Notes: a model not told the origin generated them from the letters alone. DNA of 64,000 nucleotides from Candidatus Neomarinimicrobiota bacterium (GCA_021734025.1 JAIPJS010000019.1:1-64000), one strand, 5' to 3'; positions 35,110 through 44,257 are shown, numbered from the stretch's first letter. Translations and numbers: made by a program.

Positions 35110-36432
35110 CTATACCCCTTCCCGTTCATCCCGAAACATCACATCCACCAGATGTACGGCACAGGAGATACACGGGTCGTAGGCCCGGGCGATCATCTCC
35201 AGCTGGTGCTTCAGTTCATCATGAGAACTCTCGATCTTCTGCTCTACTGCAGTCCGGAAATCCTTTTCGATATTCGCGAGGTTCTGCGCCGTCGGAGTGA
35301 TGATATCCGCATCTGTAACGACGCCCGCTTTATCGATCTCGTAGTAGTGGTACAGGGTACCGCGCGGCGCCTCCAGCGCACCAACGCCAACACCGGATTT
35401 CCCGGTCTTCCGGATGGGGTTTTCGTCGTCCAGTGGTTCTTGTATCAATTGCTGAACCAGGTAGTGTGCTCGTTGCAGCGAATGAATTATTTCGATGAAC
35501 TGGGCGGTGTTATTGTGCAGGTCATTGTAATTCGGGAGGTCCGACAACAGTTGTTCCTGGACTTCTTTGGCTTTTCCTTCCAGCAGATGACCGTTAATGT
35601 TAATCCGCGCCAGGGCCCCAGTCATAAACGGATTGTCCGAATACAGACTCTGCTTGGCCGTGGAATGGCCCACTACCCGTTCATGGCATATTTCGCGGAA
35701 CTTGTGGATTGGCTTTCGCTCCCCGGTCGACGTAAATATTTCATGCCCGAGATAGCTATATCGTTCCTCAGCATTATGCAGGGCGGCATAGATGTTGGTT
35801 TCGTCAGAATAATCCGGGAGATCCAGTGATCCCAACAGATCAACGAGTTTCAGGGCATCATGCAAGCCATGTTCCAGCTGATCAGCCAGATGGATCAGGT
35901 CATCTTTGGAAGGGATTTTGCCGAAACCACCGACCACAGCATTCACGGGATGGATGGCCCGGCCGCCGATCATCTCCTGGACAGTGTTGCCGAGCTTCTT
36001 TAGTTCCAGTCCAATAGTGGCTTGTTCCGGATAGTCATCTACCATGGCCAGCAAACTCGGATATCCCAGCAGATCCGGAAGTGCCAGTGCAAACACATGG
36101 AGTGCGTGGCTTTCAATCATCGAACCGTGCAGCAAAAGTCCGCGTAACAGACGAGTACGCGGCGTAATTTCGATGCCCATAGCGTCCTCAACTGCCATCT
36201 GGGATGCCAGGGTATGGTCGGCTGAACAGATAGCACACACCCGCGAGACGATTGGTGGGACATCGGTAAAGTGTTTCCCCACGACCAGGACTTCATAATA
36301 CCGTGAACCTTCATAGATTTCCATATCCACCTGGGAAATTTCGCCATCCGTAATCTCCACGTGGATTCCGCCATGACCTTCGACCCTTCCAAGATGCGGA
36401 ATATCGATGGACTGGTTAATTTGTTTTGGCAT
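35110..36432 (-). CDS. hydA: NiFe hydrogenase large (catalytic) subunit, group 3b type
   Basis: About 440 residues from ATG 36432, preceded by GGAGGGAG. The N-terminal Ni ligands are in RVCAICSADHTLA and the C-terminal ones in DPCISCAVH; together the four cysteines hold the Ni-Fe(CN)2CO centre. After the last His comes a 13-residue tail (LVDVMFRDEREGV) that a maturation protease should remove. RGLLLHGSMIESHALH is another large-subunit landmark. It belongs to the cytosolic NAD(P)-linked sulfhydrogenase set of Pyrococcus type (hydBGDA). The last codons overlap a TATACC repeat. Confidence 0.94.
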   Translation of the reverse strand: MPKQINQSIDIPHLGRVEGHGGIHVEITDGEISQVDMEIYEGSRYYEVLVVGKHFTDVPPIVSRVCAICSADHTLASQMAVEDAMGIEITPRTRLLRGLLLHGSMIESHALHVFALALPDLLGYPSLLAMVDDYPEQATIGLELKKLGNTVQEMIGGRAIHPVNAVVGGFGKIPSKDDLIHLADQLEHGLHDALKLVDLLGSLDLPDYSDETNIYAALHNAEERYSYLGHEIFTSTGERKPIHKFREICHERVVGHSTAKQSLYSDNPFMTGALARININGHLLEGKAKEVQEQLLSDLPNYNDLHNNTAQFIEIIHSLQRAHYLVQQLIQEPLDDENPIRKTGKSGVGVGALEAPRGTLYHYYEIDKAGVVTDADIITPTAQNLANIEKDFRTAVEQKIESSHDELKHQLEMIARAYDPCISCAVHLVDVMFRDEREGV

Positions 36433-37222
36433 AGTCTCCCTCCTTTTCAAGTGAGTCATCCTGGAGCAGCACCTTGGGCATCCAGGCCGGTGATGAAAAG
36501 ATGCTCATCTTCCGCATAATATCATCTTTGGAGAGATTGTGCGCCCGCAATGCCCGAAAGTTGGCGTTATAGTGCGCCTCTTCCACCGGGCCGTGGCAGC
36601 CGACACATGCAATATTCAAACTGGGGCACCTGGCACCGCATCCGGCGAGCGTCAACGCCCCACAGCAGACCTCCTCACGGTGTACCAGCAGGCACTCATT
36701 TTCATTCATCTTGCACTCGCTGCAGACCGGCACCTGCGGAAATTCGGGCAGGTCTCCATGGAGTAGTGAACCGACCAAAGTCAGAAATTGGTGCTTTTCT
36801 ATCGGACAGCCAGCGAGCTCGTAATCCACATCGACAGCCGCCTTTAACGGCAGCGCCTTTTGGATATCAATATGTTCCGCTTTATCCCCGTATACCAGTT
36901 CCCGCATCCGTTCTCTGGAGAGATGGTTTTTCATTGCCGCAACTCCACCCCAGACAGCGCACGTGCCGATAGCAATTAAGATAGTTGCACGTTTCCGAAC
37001 GCTCCGGAGCGTCTCCAAATCCCGGTCGGAACCAATCACACCTTCCACAAACGCGATGTCCAGTTCGGACTCCTCGTCGTTCACGGACTGCGCCATCACC
37101 CAGGATTTAATATCCAGGGCGGAGGCCAGGGACAGGAGTTCGTCCTCACAATTCAGAATAGCCAGCTGATCGCCGGCACACGACGTTAATCCGTAAATGC
37201 CGACTCGTGGTTTATTACTCAC
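36416..37222 (-). CDS. hydD: Hydrogenase small subunit (delta), group 3b
   Basis: About 268 residues. GTG 37222 (reading MSNKPRVGIYGLTSCAGDQL) has GGAGGAG upstream; the longer ATG frame would overlap hydG by 37 bases. It carries the proximal cluster cysteines (LTSCAGD, IGTCAVWGG, LAGCPIEK) and eight or more further cysteines (CSECKMNENECLL...CCGALTLAGCGARCPS...CVGCHGP) for the medial and distal [4Fe-4S] clusters. It relays electrons between HydA and the HydB/HydG half. The stop overlaps the hydA start by 17 bases. Confidence 0.93.
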   Translation of the reverse strand: MSNKPRVGIYGLTSCAGDQLAILNCEDELLSLASALDIKSWVMAQSVNDEESELDIAFVEGVIGSDRDLETLRSVRKRATILIAIGTCAVWGGVAAMKNHLSRERMRELVYGDKAEHIDIQKALPLKAAVDVDYELAGCPIEKHQFLTLVGSLLHGDLPEFPQVPVCSECKMNENECLLVHREEVCCGALTLAGCGARCPSLNIACVGCHGPVEEAHYNANFRALRAHNLSKDDIMRKMSIFSSPAWMPKVLLQDDSLEKEGDYAKTN

Positions 37223-37236
37223 CGTTATCTCCTCCC

Positions 37237-38127
37237 TCAGTCTATCATTTCCGGCAGGTTCATCGCATCCCAATAGGTAAAAACCGGACCGTCGATGCAG
37301 GTATACTTATAACCGATCCCACAGTGTCCGCATTTCCCGATTCCGCATTCCATCCGGCGTTCCAGCGACATCAGGATTTTATCTTTCGGGAATTGTCGGT
37401 CCAGTAATTCCTGGATCACAAATTTGTAAAAAATGGGCGGGCCACAGGCGACCGCATACGTGTTATAGATGTCAATATTATCGATCTCTTTGAAGAGATC
37501 CGTGACCATCCCGATCTTGCCGTGCCACGGCTTGGCATCCGGTAAATCATAGGCCTGTTCTACCGTCAGCAGGCATTCGATATCCTCCCGCGATTCCAAT
37601 GATTCCAATTCATCCCGAAACAGGATATCCTCCGGATATTTGCTGCCGTACATCAGAATAATCCGCTCATATTTATGGCGCATATCCAGCGCATAATTGA
37701 GCAGAGATCGCAGCGGAGCCATTCCCAGTCCGCCGGCAATGAGCAGCAGGTTTGATCCTTCCATCTCTTCCACAGGGAAACCGTTGCCGTACGGCCCACG
37801 TAGTCCAATGATGTCGTTGTCCTTCAACCGATACAGCGCATTGGTATTCCGTCCCATCCGGCGGACACAAAATTCCAGCAATCCCTTCCTGGTCGGCGTG
37901 GAACTGATGGATATTGGCGATTCACCGGTACCGATTACGGATAATTCCATAAACTGCCCTGGTTTGTATGTGAAGCTGTCGCCGATCTCCGGATCATCGA
38001 ATCGCACCAGGAACAGATAATTGTCTTCGACCATTGGCACCCGGCGGACAATCCTGCCCAACTGCGGCAAATACGGATTGTCTTCTCTGGCCCGGCTTTC
38101 CAGCTCGTATATATTCGATGGAAACAT
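37237..38127 (-). CDS. hydG: Hydrogenase diaphorase subunit (gamma; FAD/NAD(P) + 2Fe-2S)
   Basis: A 296-residue ferredoxin-NADP-reductase-like subunit. The FAD site is around PGQFMELSVIGTGESPIS and RGPYGNGFP, and the NAD(P) site is LLIAGGLGMAPLRSLL. The C-terminal CGIGKCGHC with a later Cys in YKYTCIDGP binds a [2Fe-2S] cluster. It passes hydrogenase electrons to NAD(P). Order hydB-hydG-hydD-hydA matches the sulfhydrogenase I operon of Pyrococcus furiosus. It lies 9 bases after hydB. Confidence 0.93.
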   Translation of the reverse strand: MFPSNIYELESRAREDNPYLPQLGRIVRRVPMVEDNYLFLVRFDDPEIGDSFTYKPGQFMELSVIGTGESPISISSTPTRKGLLEFCVRRMGRNTNALYRLKDNDIIGLRGPYGNGFPVEEMEGSNLLLIAGGLGMAPLRSLLNYALDMRHKYERIILMYGSKYPEDILFRDELESLESREDIECLLTVEQAYDLPDAKPWHGKIGMVTDLFKEIDNIDIYNTYAVACGPPIFYKFVIQELLDRQFPKDKILMSLERRMECGIGKCGHCGIGYKYTCIDGPVFTYWDAMNLPEMID

Positions 38128-38136
38128 AAATCCTCC

Positions 38137-39162
38137 TTAGGTCGTCACTCCCCGTAATCGTTGAAATACTTCTACCACGTTAATTCCGGCAGGACATGCA
38201 TCAATACAGCGTCCACAGCCCACACAGCTGGGCCGGCCGAACTCTTCCACAAAATGCCGCTGCTTGTGCAGATACCGGTTCTTCACCCGATCGGCTCTGG
38301 TATCCCGGAATGTTTCACCGCCGGCCACCCGGGTATAATTCTTAAACAGGCATGAATCCCACTCCCGCATCCGATCGCCGGTTTGCCCATCCAGGTTCTG
38401 CTTATCATAGATATTGAAACAGTAGCAGGTCGGGCACACCATACTGCATGATCCACATACCAGACACTGGGCCCCGATTTCGTCCCATACCTCGCTTTCG
38501 CGTTCCAGGTCCAGGATATAAGGTAAGTCTGAGGTGTCCAGCTCCACCTGAAATTCCTCCCGGCGACTATTCCGTGTCTCCAGGTACTCTCTGCGATCGT
38601 CATCGGTGGGTGTGCGCAGCAGGTCCTGCGTATGCTGAATAATCTGATCGCCAAATCCGGAGCCAACGGCCACAAGGTAACTCTTCTCCAGTTCGGACAA
38701 GAAGAGATCAAATCCGGTTTCCACAAAGTCCGTCCCCATAGAACGGCAGAAGCACTTGTCGTCCGGCGTGCAACTCAGTCCGATAATGGCAACATCCTTG
38801 CGGCGTTTGTAATAATAGGTATCGTTATATTCCCCATCAAAAATCATATCCAAAATTTTTATACCATGGATATCACACGGGTGGACGCCAAACAGAATCT
38901 GTCGCTCCGGATACTCGGGATCGACTTCCTCGTATCCCATGTTTGTATCGTAGGACACCAGGGTTTCCTTTGGAGGAGTCATGTATTTTTTTGGCGGGGT
39001 GATTGTCCGCAAATATTCCCAGGCCATATCCTGCGGATCTTCCATTTTTCCAAAGATGTAATTATCCTTCCCCTTCGCCATGGGAATATGCACCTCACCA
39101 AATTCCTGCAGCGCCAGGACAAATTCATCCTGGTTGACTTTCGGCAGTTTCAGTACTCTCAT
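38137..39162 (-). CDS. hydB: Hydrogenase electron-transfer subunit (beta; 4Fe-4S)
   Basis: A 341-residue subunit with a two-cluster ferredoxin-like C-terminus: CLVCGSCSMVCPTCYC and CVGCGRCIDACP. The N-terminal two thirds match anaerobic sulfite reductase A/hydrogenase beta proteins (ILFGVHPCDIHGIKILD, SCTPDDKCFCRSMGTDF). ATG 39162 is preceded by GGGAGGA. It is the first gene of hydBGDA. The upstream region holds a degenerate sigma-54-type box (39234-39248) and a 9-base inverted repeat (39327-39363). Confidence 0.92.
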   Translation of the reverse strand: MRVLKLPKVNQDEFVLALQEFGEVHIPMAKGKDNYIFGKMEDPQDMAWEYLRTITPPKKYMTPPKETLVSYDTNMGYEEVDPEYPERQILFGVHPCDIHGIKILDMIFDGEYNDTYYYKRRKDVAIIGLSCTPDDKCFCRSMGTDFVETGFDLFLSELEKSYLVAVGSGFGDQIIQHTQDLLRTPTDDDRREYLETRNSRREEFQVELDTSDLPYILDLERESEVWDEIGAQCLVCGSCSMVCPTCYCFNIYDKQNLDGQTGDRMREWDSCLFKNYTRVAGGETFRDTRADRVKNRYLHKQRHFVEEFGRPSCVGCGRCIDACPAGINVVEVFQRLRGVTT

Positions 39163-39233
39163 ATATTATTCCTCCCGTGCTCAGAACAGTTGACGACAAT
39201 TCAGATCGGTATTGTAAAACCCCAACACCTATT

Positions 39234-39248
39234 TCAAATCATGTGCCA
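39234..39248 (-). promoter_or_regulatory. Degenerate sigma-54-like box before hydB (TGGCAC-N5-TTGA)
   Basis: Minus strand TGGCAC, 5 bases, TTGA; -24 perfect, -12 lacks the C of TTGC. It ends 72 bases before ATG 39162. Alone this is weak, but five other units in the window carry similarly spaced boxes. Confidence 0.35.
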
Positions 39249-39326
39249 CCAGGCTGATCGCCATCCAAATCCAATGATGACAACGTTACGAGAATGTTTC
39301 CGGGAGATGCAACCCCCTAAGCTTCC

Positions 39327-39363
39327 CATATATAAGAACAAATATATTTTTTATTTATATATG
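39327..39363. promoter_or_regulatory. Inverted repeat CATATATAA-N19-TTATATATG, possible activator site
   Basis: Perfect 9-base arms. It lies 79-115 bases upstream of the sigma-54-like box, the usual place for an NtrC-family enhancer, but the A/T content raises the chance of coincidence. It could equally serve another regulator (Rrf2, NikR, Fnr). Confidence 0.35.
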
Positions 39364-39532
39364 TAAGAATTGCTATATTATATTTAATTATAATTAAGTA
39401 AATTAGTACTTGATCTTTTATTGCCGTTGAATGCGTTTACAGTTACATGCAGAGTAATTCCAGGAATTGTTGAATTATTAAACAATGGATGAGAAAACAG
39501 GAGATTTTGGTAAAATTTACCGGGAGAATCAC

Positions 39533-39564
39533 CCCGCTTTAAGCCGGTCCCGGCTTAAAGCGGG
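39533..39564. repeat. Perfect 32-base hairpin (CCCGCTTTAAGCCGG / CCGGCTTAAAGCGGG)
   Basis: A 15-bp stem with a 2-base TC loop. It lies 33 bases downstream of the maeB stop on the minus strand, but no T-run follows on that strand. The same 2-base-loop plan is seen in the 9-bp palindromes. Confidence 0.8.
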
Positions 39565-39596
39565 TTATCTTTAGCGAATCACTTTTTTCTGAAAAT

Positions 39597-41867
39597 TTAC
39601 CTGCGCAGTTTCTGGATCGGCTCCTGAGCGTCCACCACGGCGATGGCGGTCATGTTGACCACATCGTTGACCTCACTACTTCCAACCTGGAGCAGGTGGA
39701 CCGGCTTTTTCATCCCCATGAGGATTGGGCCAATGGCATCAGCACCTCCCAGACGCTGCAACAGTTTATAGGCGATGTTACCGGATTGCAGATCCGGGAA
39801 AATCAGCACGTTAGCCGATTCCTTGAGCGAGGAAAACGGATAGTTTTCTTTGATGATGTCCGGTTCCACCGCCAGATCAGCATTCATTTCACCATCTATG
39901 CTCAGTTCCGGGCGTTGCTGCTTGACGATCTCGGTGGCCCGCCGGACCTTTGCGGTCATCTCATGACGAACACTTCCGAAATTGGAGAACGAGAGCATGG
40001 CAACCCGCGGTTCTACATCCCACTTTCGGGCCTCCTCTGCGGTCAGCAGTGCAATTTCCGCCAGCGTCTCCGGCGAGCTCTCGATATTCACTGTGGTATC
40101 GGCAAGAAATTTAATCTCGTTTTTGAAAACCAGAACGTATAATCCGGCGACGTGCTTTGCATCTTCGCGAGTCCGTATGATCTCCAGCGCTGGTCGGATG
40201 GTATCGGGATATTGGCGGGTCACGCCAGAAACCAGACCGTCGGCGTCCCCCATATGTACCATCATGGCACCGAAATAATTCCGGCGCTTCATATCCCGCT
40301 CCGCCTGATACAAGTTCACACCTTTCCGCTGACGCAGTCGATAATACTCTTTCACATATTCCTTGATTTCCGAAAAGTGCAGCTGATCAATCAGTTCTAC
40401 TCCGCTCAGGTCCACATTGTACTCTTCGGCCCTTTGCTTAATCACCTTTGGCTCACCCAGCAGAATTGGGGTAGCGATCTGCTCTTCCCGGATAATCTGT
40501 GTTGCCCGAAGGATCTTTTCGTTATCCCCTTCCGGAAAAACAATCCGCTTCGGATTTTTTCGGGCTTTGTTCAGCATAATACGCATGACTTCCCTGGTGC
40601 GGCCAAGCCGGGCTTCCAGCTGCTCTTTGTAAACGTCGATATCGATCTCTCTTCTGGCGACGCCGGTTTCCATGGCAGCTTTGGCTACCGCACTAGCTTC
40701 CCAAATCAGCACCCGCGGATCAAACGGCTTCGGGATAAGGTATTCTTTGCCAAACTGGAAGTATTCCACCCCATATGCCTTGGCAACGGAATCCGGGACA
40801 TCCTGTTTGGCCAAATTTGCCAACGCTTGGGTTGCGGCAATTTTCATTTCCTCGTTAATGGCCGTCGCCCGGACATCCAACGCCCCCCGGAAGATAAACG
40901 GAAATCCCAACACATTATTTACCTGGTTAGGGTAATCCGAACGGCCGGTACCCATGATAACGTCACTTCTGGCGTCGACGGCGTCCGGATATGTGATTTC
41001 CGGATCGGGATTGGCCATGGCAAAAATGATGGGATCACGCGCCATGGACTTGACCATATCTTTGGTCACAACACCACCGACCGACAACCCAAGGAAGACA
41101 TCCGCCTCTTCCATCGCATCTTCCAGAGAGCGGGCATCAGTTTCTCTGGCGAACATGGCTTTGTACTCGTTCATCCCTTCCTGCCGGCCTTCATAAATCA
41201 CCCCCTTGCTGTCGCACATGGTGATGTTTTTCAGCTCCGCGCCCAGCCGGATATAGTGTTTGGCGCACGCAATGGCGGACGCTCCGGCGCCATTTATTGT
41301 AATCCTGAGATCGGCAATATCTTTCCCGTTCACCTCCAGCGCATTGATGAGCGCCGCTCCGGATATGATGGCGGTGCCATGTTGGTCGTCGTGAAAAACC
41401 GGAATGTTCATAGACTTTTTCAGCCGGGCTTCGATCTCAAAGCACTCCGGCGCCTTGATATCCTCCAGGTTAATGCCGCCAAAGGTCGGCTCCAGGATTT
41501 CCACCGTCCGGCAGAGTTCGTCCACATCTTCGGTCTCCAGTTCCAGGTCAAACACATCGATGTCAGCGAAACGCTTGAACAAAACCCCTTTCCCTTCCAT
41601 AACGGGCTTTCCTGCCGCGGCACCGATATTACCCAACCCAAGTACCGCCGTACCATTGGACACAACCGCTACGAGATTCCCCCTGGCCGTGTAGTCAAAC
41701 ACCGACTCCGGGTCATCGTGGATCACCCGGCACGGCTCAGCGACGCCCGGCGTATACGCCAACGAGAGATCCCGCTGGGTCGTACACGGCTTTGTGGCGT
41801 TAACCTCAATTTTTCCCTTTCGTCCCCGGCTATGATATTCCAGTGCTTCTTCTTTGGTGATGACCAT
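39597..41867 (-). CDS. maeB: NADP-dependent malic enzyme with C-terminal phosphotransacetylase-like domain
   Basis: A 756-residue MaeB-type fusion. Residues 1 to about 430 are the malic enzyme ([43 protein letters not shown] for NAD(P) binding, [11 protein letters not shown]). Residues about 430-756 are a phosphotransacetylase-like domain ([36 protein letters not shown]). The PTA-like half is thought to be regulatory in this family, not catalytic. It turns malate into pyruvate and NAD(P)H. ATG 41867 is preceded by GAGGT. A 593-codon antisense frame over it is a shadow. Confidence 0.93.
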   Translation of the reverse strand: MVITKEEALEYHSRGRKGKIEVNATKPCTTQRDLSLAYTPGVAEPCRVIHDDPESVFDYTARGNLVAVVSNGTAVLGLGNIGAAAGKPVMEGKGVLFKRFADIDVFDLELETEDVDELCRTVEILEPTFGGINLEDIKAPECFEIEARLKKSMNIPVFHDDQHGTAIISGAALINALEVNGKDIADLRITINGAGASAIACAKHYIRLGAELKNITMCDSKGVIYEGRQEGMNEYKAMFARETDARSLEDAMEEADVFLGLSVGGVVTKDMVKSMARDPIIFAMANPDPEITYPDAVDARSDVIMGTGRSDYPNQVNNVLGFPFIFRGALDVRATAINEEMKIAATQALANLAKQDVPDSVAKAYGVEYFQFGKEYLIPKPFDPRVLIWEASAVAKAAMETGVARREIDIDVYKEQLEARLGRTREVMRIMLNKARKNPKRIVFPEGDNEKILRATQIIREEQIATPILLGEPKVIKQRAEEYNVDLSGVELIDQLHFSEIKEYVKEYYRLRQRKGVNLYQAERDMKRRNYFGAMMVHMGDADGLVSGVTRQYPDTIRPALEIIRTREDAKHVAGLYVLVFKNEIKFLADTTVNIESSPETLAEIALLTAEEARKWDVEPRVAMLSFSNFGSVRHEMTAKVRRATEIVKQQRPELSIDGEMNADLAVEPDIIKENYPFSSLKESANVLIFPDLQSGNIAYKLLQRLGGADAIGPILMGMKKPVHLLQVGSSEVNDVVNMTAIAVVDAQEPIQKLRR

Positions 41868-42767
41868 GGTTTACCTCATTTGGTTAACGACAGTTGGTTA
41901 GTGTTCAGGTGTTCATATAACGGCGTGTTATAGTGTTAGCGCGTTAGCGTTGGTGGTCGCGGGTTCAATTGCGTATTTGTTTGTTGTTGGTTGTTGGTAG
42001 TTAGTTGTCAAACGAATATCCCCTTCGTTCTTAACCTTCCGGAAAATGTTCGAATCGATCCCACAACAAACAACCAACCACGAACAACTAACAATTTTCC
42101 TTCTTCCCTTTTCATTCTGCATTCTTCACTCTTCACTTTTCCTTCTGTATTTAGGGGTGACACTTCGACATTCGATATTGGATATTGGATATTCTGCGGC
42201 TCTGTGGTTTCATATTTCAGTCATCCCTGGCGGGATTTGGAGAATTATTATTGTCCCCTGAACCCACCAATAAATTGGTGGGCTAGTGGCAAGTCGTCCC
42301 TCCGGGACTTGAATGTGCCTCCCCGACCTGTGGATTCTTCCGGCTTCCTTTCTCCCGTCTCCGGTCTTCGACGTTCACTTCTTCATTCTGCATTTTTCAC
42401 TCTGCATTCATCACTCGTCAATCGTATCAGGGTGACGGGCATTTCGACATTGGCTATTGGGTATTCATCGATTGGACATTCGTACCTAGTCTTCCGCCCT
42501 TTCAGGGTTTAGGTTTATTCAAAATTCTATTCCCCAGGGCTGTGACCTGGGCTGGCGTCTAACGCCCCTTTAGGGCTTTTCTGGTCTCCTCGCTCCGTCT
42601 TCTCTCCCGCTTAAACCCGCTTCGCGGACTTTAAGCGAGAGACTGCCTTATACCTTATACCCTATCCTTATACCCTTTATACCCTAATCTCCTATACCCG
42701 CTTACATCAAGATGTTGTCAAAGTTAGGACATCCGCACCCAAATGCAACGGCAGGTTTTCCGCAATG
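41868..42767. repeat. 900-base repeat field (families A, B, D, E, palindromes, TATACC array)
   Basis: From left: family A (41900-41953); family B forward (41977-42009) and inverted (42061-42097); CATTCTGCATTCTTCACTC units (42093-42150, again 42379-42420); CGATATTGGATATTGGATATTC units (42164-42196, 42441-42482); hairpin CCCACCAA-TAAA-TTGGTGGG (42263-42282) followed by CAAGTC...GGACTTG (42290-42311); CCCAGG...CCTGGG (42533-42551); a CCGCTTCGCGG-centred hairpin (42602-42641); and a TATACC array (42648-42709). No gene is seen. Only about 60 bases remain between this field and the leucine dehydrogenase stop. Confidence 0.8.
42263..42282. repeat. Hairpin CCCACCAA-TAAA-TTGGTGGG
   Basis: An 8-bp perfect stem with a 4-base loop, followed by CTA, the same trailing CTA as the CCCCGGGCT elements. 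Confidence 0.75.
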
Positions 42768-43868
42768 TTATCCCATTTTCTTACAGGGATGATGCGACGT
42801 GCGGGTATAGATATCCTTCAGGTGACGCACCTTGTCGATCCGCTGTTCTGCCAGATGGTTTGACGCCTGATATGTCGGAATATCCTGCTCGTCCGCAACC
42901 TTGAAAATCTCCAAGAGAATATCGTAGATCCCCTTGGCCTGGTTCAATGCGCGTTCCCTATGATACCCCTCGATCTCATTAGCGACGTTAATAAGTCCCC
43001 CGGCATTTATCACATAGTCCGGCGCGTACAGAATATTCTTTTCCCGGAGAGTTTTTCCGTGGATTTCCTCGTTTTCCAGCTGGTTATTTGCCGCACCGGC
43101 GATGATCTCGAATTTGAATTTCTCAAGAGTTTCATCGTTCACGATGGCGCCTAATGCACACGGAGCGAAGATTTCCGCATCGGCTTCGTAAATTGCGTCC
43201 AGACCCACCGCTTTTGCATCAAATTCTTCGACCACCCGGTTGACCCGATCTGCATCGATATCGGTAACAATCAGGTTGGCACCTGCATCGTAGAGATCCC
43301 TGCAGAGATAGTATCCCACGTGTCCAGCGCCCTGAACGGCTACGGTTTTCCCTGCCAGATCCTCGTTGTCCCACCGGCGCTTGGCGGCCGCTTTAATACC
43401 GTAAAAAACACCCATAGCGGTCACTGGCGACGGATCGCCGCTACCGCCAAGCGCTTCAGCGATCCCGGTCACATAATCCGTTTCCACGCGGACCCATTCC
43501 ATATCCCGAACCGAAGTGCCCACATCCTCGGCGGTAATATATCTGCCGCCCAGGCCCTCTACAAATCGACCGAAACTCCGGAAGAGCCCCTCGTTTTTCA
43601 TAGTCTTGGGATCTCCGATGATGACGGCCTTCCCGCCGCCAAGATTTAGTCCGGCAGCAGCGGCTTTGTACGTCATCCCTCTTGACAGGCGCAGCACGTC
43701 TTTCAGCGCTTCTTCTTCGGAGTCGTACGGCCACATCCGGGTGCCGCCGAGCGCCGGCCCCAGCGTGGTGTCGTGAATAGCAATAATTGCCCTGAGCCCC
43801 ACATCTGGGTCAGAACAAAACATAACTTCTTCGTGTCCACGGCGGTTCAATAGGTCAAAAATACCCAT
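42768..43868 (-). CDS. Leucine (branched-chain amino acid) dehydrogenase
   Basis: About 366 residues from ATG 43868, preceded by AAGGAGG. The family signature GGGKAVIIGDPKTM lies in the substrate domain, TRMWPYDSEEEALKDVL and ITAEDVGTSVRDMEWV follow, and the NAD motif is VAVQGAGHVGYYLCRDL. It oxidises leucine, isoleucine or valine to the 2-oxoacid with NAD. Those products suit the VOR enzyme at 24-27 kb and then Ptb/Buk. The gene is alone on its strand; a sigma-54-like box lies at 44016-44030. Confidence 0.92.
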   Translation of the reverse strand: MGIFDLLNRRGHEEVMFCSDPDVGLRAIIAIHDTTLGPALGGTRMWPYDSEEEALKDVLRLSRGMTYKAAAAGLNLGGGKAVIIGDPKTMKNEGLFRSFGRFVEGLGGRYITAEDVGTSVRDMEWVRVETDYVTGIAEALGGSGDPSPVTAMGVFYGIKAAAKRRWDNEDLAGKTVAVQGAGHVGYYLCRDLYDAGANLIVTDIDADRVNRVVEEFDAKAVGLDAIYEADAEIFAPCALGAIVNDETLEKFKFEIIAGAANNQLENEEIHGKTLREKNILYAPDYVINAGGLINVANEIEGYHRERALNQAKGIYDILLEIFKVADEQDIPTYQASNHLAEQRIDKVRHLKDIYTRTSHHPCKKMG

Positions 43869-44257
43869 GCATTCCTCCTTCATCTGGGAAAATGTTTTTA
43901 TTGGTGAGTTGTGGTTTTTTGATGGAAAAAAGACTATGAGGCGTATACTGATGACCGGATTGGGGGGATAGGTTAATCATTCAGTTTGTATCAGCTGTTG
44001 CTGTATAATTACTGGACAAATGACATGCCAGATTCACACACTGTATGCTGAAAATTTCCCGGATGAGGGGAACAGTGCCCTCCATCCCTGGGATGAAATG
44101 TACAGGAATTCTTCCGTCCTCGCATTGAACAAGATTTTCCCGGAACATTTTATAAACGAATTTGTATTTTATGGCGGGATTTCTTAACGAATGAACGAAA
44201 ACGCAATCAATGCTAATTGGTAAATTCTGATGGAATATCGGCGAAGAAACAGTACCG
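43869..44257. other. Divergent promoter region, leucine dehydrogenase / histidine kinase
   Basis: It contains a sigma-54-like box for the minus strand (44016-44030), and two small inverted repeats upstream of it, TTCCC...GGGGAA (44056-44072) and CATCCC-T-GGGATG (44083-44095), which could be activator sites. No ORF is supported. Confidence 0.5.
44016..44030 (-). promoter_or_regulatory. Sigma-54-like box for leucine dehydrogenase (TGGCAT-N5-TTGT)
   Basis: Minus strand TGGCATGTCATTTGT: good -24, correct spacing, -12 TTGT rather than TTGC. It ends 148 bases before ATG 43868, a long leader. The candidate activator is encoded 1.6 kb away in the other direction. Confidence 0.4.

Larger units (their letters stand above)
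39163..39596. other. hydBGDA promoter region and REP-like hairpin
   Basis: The region has a sigma-54-like box at 39234-39248, an A/T-rich inverted repeat at 39327-39363, and a long perfect hairpin (39533-39564) near the maeB 3' end. The stretch 39350-39420 is unusually A/T rich. No ORF is supported. Confidence 0.6.

Noticed and set aside
39533-39564. Rho-independent terminator after maeB
   Set aside because: The stem is perfect but no T-run follows on the minus strand; the same plan occurs in REP-like elements here.
40152-41933. 593-codon open frame on the plus strand
   Set aside because: It is exactly antisense to maeB, whose protein is fully conserved; the antisense product has no domain, and its long openness follows from codon use of the real gene.
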